Positions 45,309 to 56,586 of a DNA stretch of 64,000 bases are shown here, piece by piece; within the stretch, counting starts at the first letter, position 1; each line of letters begins with the position of its first letter. The notes under the pieces were generated by a model. That model made no database searches and was not told where the DNA came from. It worked only from the letters and a program-made list of their open reading frames with translations. This stretch comes from Excoecaria cochinchinensis (taxonomy: Eukaryota; Streptophyta; Magnoliopsida; Malpighiales; Euphorbiaceae). A program made the translations under genes and the position numbers. The stretch spans positions 7,416,001 to 7,480,000 of the forward strand of contig CANTUQ010000004.1 of assembly GCA_947683425.1 (NCBI GenBank), written 5' to 3'.

Positions 45309-45898
45309 GTAAGTAACCAATCACTTCCTCTTTTAATTTTGGTTTATTTCCTTTTCTTCTTCTTTTTTTTTTGCTTTTAGAATGAGTAGATTGCTTTAGT
45401 TTACCTTAGAAATTAAGGGTAAACGCTGCTAGTTTTTATATAATTTTGGCATGCTAATTAGTCAAACCTTTGCATGATATTGCCTATAAAACATGTTCCC
45501 TTAGAAATAGGAATTCCTATGCATGCTAGCAAATGTATATAAGTATGGTATATATGAGCTGTTGTTGGGGCTTGAAGCCTGTCCCTTTTGTGCAGGAAGT
45601 GGGGCACACCCTTGCCGGGGTGCTGCCCATTTCTTATGAATATATATATGCAATTGTTTTGTTGGGGCCTGAGGCCCGTTCTGTGTTTTTTTTCCATGTA
45701 GGAGGTTGGGCACATCCCTGTCGGGGTGCTGCCCAATTATTTTATTTTATTTTATTTTCATTTTCAATTCTTTATTTTTTCTCTCCTCATACCTGGGCCG
45801 TATCACCTGGATGAGGTCCAATGTGCTTTTTGTTTTGGAAATTAGGCCTATTAACGCCCGCTCTATTAAATTAATTTATATAATCTTTTCTTTTACAG
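45309..45898 (+). other. Predicted 5'UTR intron of the sense extra gene
   Basis: Donor ATTACAG|GTAAGTAACC at 45308/45309 and acceptor TTTTCTTTTACAG|GATG at 45898/45899, placing the start codon one base into the second exon. The intervening 590 bp is T-rich, as plant introns are. It contains a duplicated ~100-bp unit (GTTGGGGC..GAGG, GGGCACACCCTTGCCGGGGTGCTGCC near 45599 and 45707). Confidence 0.65.
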
Positions 45899-45899
45899 G

Positions 45900-47857
45900 A
45901 TGCCTCCGAGACGACGAGTTCCCCAGGACCGGCCCGAGGTAGAGGTCCCGGGCTGGATGGATGATGAGTCTGCCCAGAGATACAGGGCGTTGGCCCAGGT
46001 CGAGTTTCGGGCTAGCCATTTTATATCTAGGCCGTTCCTAGAGGCCCTAGGGATGGCCGCCGAGGTAGACGCACTGATAGAGGGTGCTGGATGGACAGAC
46101 TTTCTGACTCCTACATTTCAAACGTTCCCCGAGGCTACACGGCAGGTGTTAGCCACTCTACACTATGGAGGGTATCAGAGATCGGATACCGAGCCGAGCG
46201 TGGTGCAGTTTTGGTTTGACGGCCAGCATTTTAGTATCACGAGGCGTCGGTTCGCGGAGGCGATGGGGTTCCCTATAGGTGATGGAGTTATAGCCCCGCA
46301 TAGAGCAGTGAGGCGCACCCATTGGGTGGCTATTACTTTGCCAGGAGTACTGTATGATCACGATACAGCGAAGAGTACCTTACTGGTCTCTCAGGCACTC
46401 CGGTACCTGCATAGAGTGCTTTCCAGCTCGTATCTCGATCGGGCTGGTAATCCAGGGTCACTTAACAAGGCCGAGATCTGGAGCCTCTGGGCTATGGTGG
46501 CAAGCCAGCGCCTCAATGTTAGCCATGAGATCCTGGCTAACATGGTTAGAGTCGGTAGGGGGTCAGCCCCAGTGGTGATAGTTGGAGGGGTTGCCAACAG
46601 ATTGCTTTTGGGCTTAGAAGTCGCCCCAGATAGGCTCAGAGGACCCCTGGACGAGGGGATCTATGTTGACGCGTTAGTTGCAGTTTAGATGGGCATGGTC
46701 TTGCCGCTGTCGGGGCAGCCTGAGGCCTTCAGGTTGCTCACCATCCACGAGACTAGGCGAGCTTTTGATCTTCCGCCTTTGGGACCAGAGCCAGAGTAGG
46801 AGCAGTAGCAGCCACCTCCTCAGCCTCCATAGTCCCCGCAGCACTAGGCACCACCTCAGCCTCAGACCGCGCCACCGCCACCACAGCAGGAGCAGCCCAG
46901 GACTCCATCAGATTTCGACGTGGAGTTCACCATGGACGAGCTTTACAGCAACCCACCGGCGTCTAGGGCACCGACTCCTGTTCCCTCACCGAGCACAAGA
47001 GTACAGTGATCCACCCTCAGGCCCTCTGAGAGGTTTCATCCTTACTTTGGGAGCAACCCGGGGGCATCCACGTCTGCAGCTCAGCCATCAGAGCCGACTT
47101 CGGAGCCATCGCAACCGCAGCCAGACATCTTGCAGCTCCTGACCTCCATGCTCACATCGTTTGAGCGCCGATTAGAGGAGAGGGACAGGGCTACCCATGA
47201 CAGACTGGACAGACAGTAGGCTACTATCCAGGAGCAGTCCAGAGTCATTGAGCGTCTGACCCAGGAGCAGGTCGAGCTCATTGACCATATGGTGCAGGAA
47301 CAGGCCCGGCTATGGAGAGCATCAGGGGCGAGCAGGCTAGGCTTGTGGATCAGGTTGTACAGGGACAGAGAGAGCTCAGAGAGCAGCTTGGTCAGGATTT
47401 GAGGACGTCCCTAGATCAGGCATCTCAGAGGATTGATATGACTTTACAGATGATTAATGAGTCACTTGATTCTCTTAGGTCTCGGGTCCAGGCGATAGAG
47501 GGGATCGTTCCTCCCCTATCCCAGTCCATGAGAGAGTTCAGGGAGCACACTGAGCAGAGACTGGAGCGGATGAGGAAGGCCGCCAGCAAGCAGACCAGCC
47601 AGATGAGCCAGGCCTTCAAGCAGTTAGGGGGGATAGTTTCTGACACCTTGAGCTTCATAAGGACGTGCACCCAGCCCTTCCTGGACGGCTACGCTCAGGT
47701 TAGGTTCAGACAGACTTACGCTTCTGGGGTCGGACCATCTGCGCCTCAGCATCCACCTCCGACTCAGCCAGTTCCCCCTCCACCTCAGCCCGAGCCGATT
47801 CACCTCTCGGATGATGAGGACTCAGATGAGGAGCTCACTGACTACCCGCTATTATAG
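45900..47857 (+). pseudogene. Sense extra gene of element C, Athila-ORF1-like with coiled coil
   Basis: ATG at 45900 directly after a good acceptor. The first 262 codons are open: PPRRRVPQDRPEVE, HFISRPFLEALGMAAEVDAL, AGWTDFLTP, FWFDGQHFSITRRRFAEAMG, RTHWVAITLPGVLYD, ALRYLHRVLSSSYLDR. This resembles the Athila ORF1-type domain of plant retrotransposons by recollection. Then follow a Pro/Gln-rich linker, a long heptad-like Glu/Gln/Arg coiled-coil region and an acidic tail (HLSDDEDSDEE). In-frame stops: TAG at 46686, 46797, 46806, 46830, 46845 and 47217, TGA at 47007; a 1-nt loss near 47310 shifts the frame, after which 47312-47857 is open. All stops fit C to T changes. Function unknown. Confidence 0.75.
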
Positions 47858-48255
47858 TCATTCAGGGAGTTTGGATGACATTCTTTTTGTATTTTTGTTC
47901 ATTATTGTCGAGGTTGTATATACATTGTACAAAAGCTGATGTTAGTGGAAAACTTTTATTTCCAGCTTTGTATATTTATTTGTTTATTTTTATCTTTATT
48001 TATGCTTTATTCGCATTAAAGATGATTGTATGCTCTTATACCCATTCATATTAGAAGTCAAAATGATCACATGACGAGAAAAATGATAAAAAACAATACA
48101 ATGATACAAAACATGATGAAAATAATGATAATGAGATGACAAAAAGGATGATAAATAATAAAACCAAATCATTCATGAGCATATTGAAAGGGAATAACTC
48201 ATACATGAATTAACAAAATCCTTTGCCATACAGGGACATTGCTTAACACCGGTCC
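47858..48255. other. AT-rich spacer, nothing recognised
   Basis: Follows the sense extra gene; contains several AATAAA-like and ATGAT-rich stretches that could include its polyadenylation region. No gene or repeat array seen. Confidence 0.6.
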
Positions 48256-48720
48256 AAATACGGACATCAATCACAATCTGAGGACAGACAGATCGAACTT
48301 CATGTCCTCCCGAATCACTCAGCCAGAGAGTACTATGCACCTTGTAGATCGGATGGGGGTTAGCAAGGGAACTTCACAATCGAAGTTGCAGTTAGATAAC
48401 ACTGCTCTTCACCTTGGGACTGTAGTCAGAGAGTACTGCATCTTACAGTTCTTGTTGTAGTCAGAGAGTACTACAGACCTTGCAGATCGGATGGGGGTTA
48501 GCAAGGGAACTCCAACAAGTCAAAGTTGCAGATAGAGAACACTGCTCTTCATCTCGAGATTGTAGTCAGAGAGTACTATGTCTCCCCGATGCCGCGTGAG
48601 CCGAGACGAGGCCAGCAGAAACAATCGAAGCTGCAGTTATAGAACACTGCTCTTCCCATTGAGGTCGTAGCTAGAGAACGCTGCATCTCACCAACGCCTT
48701 ATAGGTCGAGACGAGACCGG
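48256..48720. repeat. Minisatellite in 3' UTR of element C
   Basis: Repeats with GATCGGATGGGGGTTAGCAA (48347 and 48485, ~138 bp apart), GTAGTCAGAGAGTACT and TAGAGAACACTGCTCTTC. Reverse complement of the element D array at 32950-33830, hence the same sense relative to each element. Confidence 0.88.
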
Positions 48721-48795
48721 TAGGGACGTTTCCATCCGTTGAGCAGACTGAGACGAAGTCTACCTGATGAGAGACACGGAAGGTAAGAATAGCTA

Positions 48796-48806
48796 TAGGT
48801 ATGCTT
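48796..48806 (+). promoter_or_regulatory. 5' splice-site-like sequences upstream of the polypurine tract (element C)
   Basis: ATAG|GTATGCTTT with the GT at 48799, and a second AAG|GTAAGAAT with GT at 48783, 90-106 nt before the 3' LTR; the first aligns with the sites in elements B and D. Confidence 0.5.
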
Positions 48807-48873
48807 TTCTTCCTTTTTTGTTTCTTTCTCTGAATTTTGGATCATCTAGGCACTCATGTGCTAGTTTTTCCCC

Positions 48874-48888
48874 AAAATTGGGGGCAAC
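48874..48888 (+). other. Polypurine tract of element C
   Basis: AAAATTGGGGGCAAC abutting the 3' LTR. Confidence 0.88.
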
Positions 48889-50968
48889 TGTAAGCACCGT
48901 ATCCCGAGGCGGTCTGGATTAGAGATTACCCGATGAGGAATAAATGTTTGAGTCCGTACAAACGGTTGAGATTCGGAGGTTTTGGTCCCCTCCTTCACGA
49001 GAAATGTGTTCTTTCAGCCTTCGTAGGAAAGAGGGAGGAAACGGGGAATTTTTGGGTTAAAAGGTGTTTTTTTTTCTCCACCGGCGGTCTGCTCGTCTGT
49101 CATAGGCAAGACCGTCGCTCGCTGCGGGTCACCGACGGCCTGTGATTTTTTGACGCCCGTCGGACGGTCCTGATTTTTCGGAGCACACAACCTGATTTCC
49201 CGGAGCACGCAACCTCTCCGACGCCCGTCGGTCAGAGTTGCAGGCCCGTCAGTTGAATCCTTATGTCAGTAGGATTGAACCGATGCCCGTCAGTGTAACC
49301 GATGCCCGTTGGTCACCCCTGGCCTATAAAAGCTTTCATTTCCCACCAAGGAAGGGGTTGGAAAAATTTCTAAAGGGGAAAACTCTATCAAAATTAACAC
49401 TCGTTTCTCTCTCTTCCAACAAACATAAATCTTAAGAAATCTCTTTTAGTTGAAGAATCAAACCATTAAAAGGAGCTAAATCTAATTAGTTTTCCTAAGG
49501 CTTTGATTCCAAAATTCAGTCTTTTGAAGGATCAAGAAGGAAATAATCTATTTTCCTCATTCTTGACCTTTCATTTTGTCTTCTCGTGGACCGTGCGGGA
49601 CTTTAATTGATGCCAAAAATCTAACGAAGATATTATCTGAGGGTAAATATTCCGGATTTCTCCTCCGTATTATTTCATCTTTATTTTTATTCTTGTTTTT
49701 TTCGCCTTTTTGCTTTTATCTTTCTTTATTTTTATCCTTTTCATCTAGTTTTGTGGTAAAAATCTATTTTTGCTTTGAAAAAAAAATAGTTTCGCTATCA
49801 TTTTTAGAGACAGCGGTGACCGACAGGTCATCTATTTCACCGACGTCCGTCGGTCACCCCTCCCACAGACGCCTCTCTCGAGTGAGCGACGGGACACGTT
49901 GGTCACCTTGACTGACGCCCGTCGGTCACTCGGCAGTGACCGTCCCTGGGTTCTGTCTCCATATTTTCAAACCCCCTTTTCTTTTCCTTTTTCCATCTCT
50001 CTCAAATTTTAGAGCTTTATTTATATTGCGCTTTTTGTATATTAACCCCCATTAACCTTTTGTGAGCATATATGATTTTCTTGGACTGTTCTGAGCTCGA
50101 GGGGCGATTTACCATGCTCGGATCTGTCCGGTTTAGTTTTCTAACCTTCTTAGTTATTTCACTCATTTGTCTATTTATTAATTATTTTATGTACATGAAT
50201 ATACCTTTTTGTATCTCGCTAAATATAAAAATTGATGAATGTTTTATATTTAATAAAGGGAGATTTTCATAAAATTAAGGACCCAATGTCCTATTTTTCA
50301 TCCAATGAAAAATTTCCACAATAAAAACATCATTTTTATAATAAATGCATGCGAGGACCAAAGTCCTCAAAATAAATAATCTCCCGTCTTGTGTATGTGT
50401 TGCACATTTATAAATGGGAGTTGTATTCCGCTCCTAGTGTTATTGTAATTTTTTTGATTTAATATTCCTTTATTTATCTATCGCTTTAACACGTGAATAA
50501 AATGCACTTTTAATTCAATTGCATCGTGTGGAAAGGGAGTGAATTAATGAGTTCAAAATTTAATCATAAAATGATCGCGGTAAAAATAGATGAGAAGTCC
50601 CGAACCTAGCTCTGGTCTTTGGGCTCAACGAGGCGAGAGGTCTTTCCGATCACTCATTGAAACCTCCAAGACACCTCTTGTGTCCTTTTCAAAGACTTAA
50701 TCAATGAATCCTAGGCTCCAAGGGAGAGAGGTTCACCCTCCAAGACCCCTTTTGGTTGGCGCAAAATGGATACATGCGTTGTCTTAGGCTCTCTGAGGCG
50801 AGAGAAACTTTCCCAATGTTTTATTGGGTGGCGACTCCATGAAACCTCCTTGTTGCCCAAAATAGACGCACTTGTAAATACCTTACAAGTTATCAACGAA
50901 CCTCAATTGCCCGATCGCCCTCAAGCGGGCGGTCAGAGGGGTGCCAACGGGGTTCGACGCGCGTCACA
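48889..50968 (+). repeat. 3' LTR of element C
   Basis: 2,080 bp, TGTAAGCACCG...GCGCGTCACA. Contains a short local duplication of the CCGATGCCCGT motif near 49279-49309 not present in the 5' LTR. Primer-site copy at 50829-50838. Confidence 0.95.
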
Positions 50969-52081
50969 ATTGGGCTGCAGCACTTAGACCCTATAGGCAT
51001 GCCTATCTATCCACAACTTGACTTGTAGGCTTTGTTTACATTAGGCCGTATTATTCATATAGTCAATGCTCATAAGTATCAATACCATCAATAGTCAATG
51101 CACATTTTATTCACTTTCATAACTTATATTGTAGCATTCACATGCATAACAAGTAGTACACATTGTCATTCACATGTTCATTTAGCCATACATATCTAAG
51201 TAATCAAATTGGATCAATAAAGAAGAATGCAAAAGTGCCCTAAAGTGTAGCGCTTGCGACAGAATGGGATGATAGTTTCTGTCGCGCTCGCGATAAAAAC
51301 CCACACATCGCCTCTATCGTGCTCGCGACATAATATAAATCCTGCCCATACTCTTTGCAACTTAAGCCTTCTTTTTTTTTTTTTAATCTTGGACACTTTT
51401 AGCACATAATAGCAAATACTTACCAACTCATCCTTTAGGCACATAATTGTACATTCTATTAATGGTTTATAGCACACTTTCCATACCATACCATTAACAT
51501 GCTATTACACATAATATCATTCAAATCAGTTTTCATCCATTATCAATCATATAGTCTAATCAAAACAAAGTACTTGTCATAATTATAATAGCTCACAATC
51601 CACAATACTTATGATATCAACCTGTTACCTAATCCTTACTCATCTCATAAACATAACTCAACATTCAAAATTAACATAATTCAAACCATTTACACATAAT
51701 TCAAACCATTTACACACAATAAGATAGTCTTCCCAAACCTTATCGCTTAACCTTCTAATGCTTCTCTTGATCACTTTGCACTTATTTCTCCAATCTTAGT
51801 CTTTCCTTTATCCTTCTTCAATTCTTCAACTACCAAATCAGATTCAATTCCTAGAATTGGGACATAATGTTCAATACTCAATCAATTAAATTTCAGAACA
51901 AGAAAGAGTAGGAGATGAGGAACTATAACTAACCACTTACCTTACAATTCCAACAAATTAACCAATCAACCAACCAAACACTTGATTATTTAGTGAAACA
52001 AAATGAAAACTAGAAGAGGATCACACGTTGGAGAAGAAGAAGAAGAAGAAGAAGAAGATATTTGAGAGATGAAAGAATGAC
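50969..52081 (-). repeat. Fragment 2 of LTR X
   Basis: Begins with the right TSD copy (50969-50973) and continues the 23264-23618 fragment: GGCATGCCTATCTATCCAC, then a CGCGCTCGCGA palindrome zone (51245-51335), a donor-like site ACTTACCTT (minus AAG|GTAAGT, 51940) and a GAA-repeat at about 52036-52058. Interrupted at 52081 by a solo LTR. Confidence 0.85.
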
Positions 52082-54844
52082 TGTCACACCCCGATATCCC
52101 CTTTGGAAGGATACCAGAGCGCTATGCAAACCAAACATATAATCATATACATATACAAACTCAAATGCATATACATATACTCGAAAAGATATCAAATCCA
52201 TATAAATAATTAAATATATATATCGTTTTACAAAAAAAAGATTCGTAAACATTTAACATATACAAAGTCTTTCCTTTACAAAAATTACGTTTCCAAAATC
52301 ATGGCCAATAACAAAAAAAAAACATGCGGAAGACAAAAAGAACTCCAGCTATAGACTTCTAATCGCCGACTTACAAATGTCCGACTCCAGACTGAAGCTG
52401 CTACCTACACGGGAAAAGAACCCGTGCTAAGCGATAATGCTTAGTGGGGAGAAACAAAACATACATGTACATATAACTGCAATAACCACTTATAGACTTA
52501 TCAAACTAATCAAACAGGTAAACAATATTCCGCTTATACTCATATTATCTATTTATAAACATGTAAACATTATTCATTCATCATTTGAAACACACAATAT
52601 AAAGTAATTAACCATTCATATTCAACTTCAAGCATTGCAGCATATCTTGTCATACCTCAATTTCATATACTTGTAATATATATCCATATTCGTATTATTG
52701 GGAACACACCTAATAACTACATATACTAGCCTGAATACACATTAGAGGTGGATACGATCACTTTTGATACTGATAGGACACAATATCCAAGCATATGGAG
52801 ACATAGGTCTTAAAATATCTTATCGTCATATATACCCAAAGGTATACAGGAGATTGAAGCCTCAAAAAATTTTATAAACATGTATACCCAAAGGTATACC
52901 GGAGACCGAAGTCTCAAATGACCATCTCGGAGGTCGGCCGGAAGACCCAAATGGGGTCCACATATGGTAGCTACACTCACACCATGACCTTGAAAAGCGC
53001 TTATCTATCCACTACTATGACCATTTAGGCTCAAAATAATAACTTATCTATGCACTGGAATTATTGTCACACAATAAAGTATAAGCCATATGTAAACACA
53101 CAATTCATGTATACATATACACTAATAAATTCCGGAGCTATATAAACGAACATATAATTCACAATTAAATAACCCATATGCATATAAATCATATACTCTT
53201 AAACCATATACAATATCATTAATCAAGAACAAATTATTTATTATTTAGTAATCCATGAATAAGACAAATCATGTACCATGTAGTAACAACCCATGTATAA
53301 GAAGTTTGAAAAATCATTTTCGGAAAACTGGGTATGTGGCCATAAGGGTCACTGTCGCACTCGCGACAGTAGCCAAGCGAGCACGAGTCATGCTCCTACC
53401 TACCGAATCATGCATCATCAGCCGAATGCACATGGCTAGCCGAGCTAGGCATTTTCCAGCCGAGTGGGCTCCCACGCCGAGTGGCTTCCTCTTCCGATCG
53501 GGCTGTCTTCACGACTCTTGAAGACACTTCACGTGTCGTGAAGACTCCCCATGCCGAACGGCTAAAAATTGAGCGGTCTCTTCTTCTTCACGACTCGTGA
53601 AGATACTTCACGTGTCGTGAAGAACATCTTACTGAGCAAGCTATTCTTCACGACTCGTGAAGATACTTCATGTGTCGTGAAGGATTGCAAGCCGATCGAA
53701 TTACCGCGAGGGAAAGGAAGACTCTTCTGCAGCGCTCGCGACAGGAGCATGTTTTCCCTTTCCTCAGCAAAATGCTCGGAAAAAAAAAATAGAGCTTGGA
53801 AATAAAAAATCCCATCTTTTCCCAAAACCATTTATCATGCAAAATCATGTAAAACCTTACCTCTAGTGCCTCTAAAACATGCATATAACAATTACAACTT
53901 AATTCACACAACAATAACACACATCAAATCAACATATACTGAGGTTACAAAAACCCAGAAAATCCATCTCATGTTCATGTACATACTCTTCAAGATTAAC
54001 ATGCAAAGCCTTATAACTCTTATATCACAAATCATAATTACATATCTATTTACACATGCATTTACATAACTCAAAACATTCAAATGACAGCACAATCAAA
54101 ACTCAAATACATGATCCGAATGGAGAATGGCAAACACTCTTAAACAAAATACAACTCCCAAACCTGGAACTGGAGCTTCAATCACTATCTTCAAGACCCA
54201 ATCTTTTCTTTTCCTTTACTCTTCCTTTTCTCTTCAGATTCTTGCATTTATTCAACCAAAACAAATGCTCATACAACCCATGTAACAAACCGTAAAACCC
54301 AAATCAAACCCAAATGGAGAATAAGATGAAGAAGAAGCAAAACCCAAAACAAACCCAGCCACTTACCTCTTCAATCTTGCTCCAAATCTTTATCAAAATC
54401 ACCCACAACTTGCAAAAACACCAGCCAAAGGAGCAAGGAGGCAAGGCAAAAAATGAAGAAGGAAAGAGGAAGAGAAAATCGAGAGAGATATGGGAAAACG
54501 GGACTAGGCAAAACGGCAAAAATCTGTCCCCTTTCTCTCTCCTTTTCCCTTTTTTTTTTCTTTTCCATTTAATGCCCACACGAACCCCTTGCTAGGTGTC
54601 AACCACCCAATGGTCCAAATCAAAATATCTTGTCTTATTTCACTTTGATCCTTAATAAAACTCTTCTTGGTCCTTGACAATTACCAAACGATCACTGAAA
54701 TAAATTATTTCTTTTCCAATTTTAATTCCTTTATCAATTTCGTCCACAAATTAAATTAATTTCCACTTGCACAATTACCAAAATACCCTCAAAATATCCA
54801 AATACACATGCAATTTCTGACTAAGCCATTTTTGGGATGTTACA
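52082..54844 (-). mobile_element. Solo LTR of a chromovirus-type element, inserted in LTR X
   Basis: TGTCACACCC...GGATGTTACA, 2,763 bp, flanked by ATGAC at 52077-52081 and 54845-54849. No internal region, so it is the product of LTR-LTR recombination. Contains the family signature ACCCGTGCTAAGCGATAA (about 52419) and palindromes at 53350-53370, 53507-53549, 53579-53624 and 53643-53681. Donor-like sites on the minus strand near 53866 and 54367. Confidence 0.93.
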
Positions 54845-54849
54845 ATGAC

Positions 54850-55188
54850 TGAACACACATGCAAATTAGTGGGTTTTCTCTTTCCTTAAGGGTTTATGTG
54901 AGGTGGTTGCACCATTGAATGCCACCCGGATTTCCACTATCCAAATCTGTTTTTGCTTGGTTACTTAATCACCATTACTCTTAATTAATCTCCCACTAAT
55001 CTAATCATGTACTATCACAATTAAGCCACTATAACTTATTTTTATTTCTTCAATTAAGTCCTTAATCACTTCCACTTAAGTCCTTATTCATTTATACTTT
55101 AATTCCAGATTTTAATACACTTCAATTTAACATGCCCTCTAACACAATTAATCCATTTTACCTCTAGGGTACATTTTCGGCCATTACA
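54850..55188 (-). repeat. Fragment 3 (5' end on the minus strand) of LTR X
   Basis: Continues 52081 after removal of the solo LTR (GAATGACTGAACACAC, cf. 22941-22955) and ends CATTTTCGGCCATTACA, the family terminus. TATA-containing leader is diverged. Confidence 0.85.
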
Positions 55189-55372
55189 CATAGACATTCG
55201 TAGCACAAATACTATAATTCACACAAAATAGGGAAAATTAACCAGTATTTATCACCTGGACACTGTCGTACTTATGAAAGAGCTCGATAATACCCTTAGT
55301 TGAGCTTGCGGCACTGCCCAAGCTCATGCCAGAACACACAAATTACTTTTTTTGTGCTCGTGATAGAACACG
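55189..55372. repeat. Remnant of another chromovirus-type LTR interior
   Basis: 184 bp with TTATCACCTGGACACTGTCG and degenerate CTCGTGATAG palindrome-like pieces, squeezed between LTR X and LTR Y. Probably the interior of an LTR that both inserted into; not proven. Confidence 0.4.
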
Positions 55373-56586
55373 TGTAACACCCCAATGCCCCTTGGGAGGA
55401 CAAGGGAGCCTTATGTGATGCTAAACAAAAATAAATGCTCTCATAATCACTAATCATACTATCACATACATTAGTCATCACTAAGCCATTCACTATCACT
55501 AGTTCACTATAGTTTATCACTTAGGTTACAAAATTACATATTTCTTTACATGCTTCAATACATACTTTACTTACACAAAAAACTTATAACAATATCTTTA
55601 CAAAACAAAAATTAACCTAATAAGAAGAACTCATTGAAGACATCTCCTAGTGGCCTGCAGATACTCCACGCAAAACTTGAGCTTCACACTTCAACCTACA
55701 CGGGAGACAAGCACCCGTGGTAGGCGATAACGCTTAGTGGGTATGAAAACAAAGCAATATAACACAATCATTCATGCATTAACACATATCATTATAACAT
55801 GCATTTCTCAATAATAAATCATATAATAGTACTTATCATCAGCGAAAGACTTCAATATCAAGATCACTATATCATTTAGCATGGGATTGATATTACACTA
55901 TATAGCAGGGATAACACTATCAATAGTTAATAAGAACACAATCATGCTATAACACACAATATTATCATCAAGTATACACAATCATTCTTTTATAGATAGC
56001 CTGAATCGTTATAGAAGTGCATACGGGTACAATAGATATTAAGCACTAGAGATCGAAGTCCCAAACATTAGTCACTAGATACCGGTCGGTATCAATCACT
56101 AGACACCTGTCGGTACCACACTAGCAGTTGTGTATCACTAGCCCTTTATAAGCATGATTATTTATCCACGACTCGATTACAAGCTTAATCATTAACTCAC
56201 ATTGTTATGTTCATTTATAATATTTTTCACACACATAATGATATTCATTCGCATAGTAAGATTCATTCGCATGGTAATGTATTCATGTAGTTTCTTAAAG
56301 CAACGCCATGGTACAATTATCGCATTGAGTAAATTTGTATCACTGAATAAGTCATCACATTAAGCACATTTGCATCATTTCATGCCTTGCACACACCTAT
56401 TGCTTGATAAACATACTCACATTCCATTATGCATTTAATTCCTTTATTAAACTACTATGCCATAGCATCAATTACATATATTTCAATTGTAGTAAAGTTC
56501 GAGTACCTTTTTGGAAAGGAAAAACACACAAAAATACACAAACTAAAGAAGGGTTAAGTTGGGAAAGGACTCATGCCAACCATGGG
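55373..56586 (-). repeat. LTR Y, 3' portion, chromovirus type
   Basis: Starts TGTAACACCCCAATGCCCC and has the family block ACCCGTGGTAGGCGATAACGCTTAGTGG (about 55714). It loses similarity before the point where the next LTR begins. No gene. Confidence 0.65.

Larger units (their letters stand above)
23619..50968 (+). mobile_element. Element C: 27.35 kb Tat/Ogre-like retrotransposon with two extra genes and a nested element
   Basis: Bounded by ~2.07 kb LTRs (23619-25682, 48889-50968) and TSD ATTGG. Without the nested element D it is about 15.5 kb. Order: LTR, primer site, leader, gag, (deleted gag-end and protease), RT, an inverted RT-RNase H block, rest of RNase H, integrase, then an antisense extra gene, a divergent promoter, a sense extra gene, tandem repeats, polypurine tract, LTR. 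Multiple stops, a deletion, frameshifts and an inversion make it non-functional. Confidence 0.95.

Noticed and set aside
45900..46688. Captured host gene in element C
   Set aside because: The sequence resembles retrotransposon extra ORFs (Athila ORF1 type), and the gene sits within element bounds with element-like promoter motifs; I cannot exclude an ancient capture but see no host family.
54304..54595. Lys-rich and Phe-rich ORFs on both strands in the solo LTR
   Set aside because: Low-complexity leader sequence; both strands open by composition, no family match.
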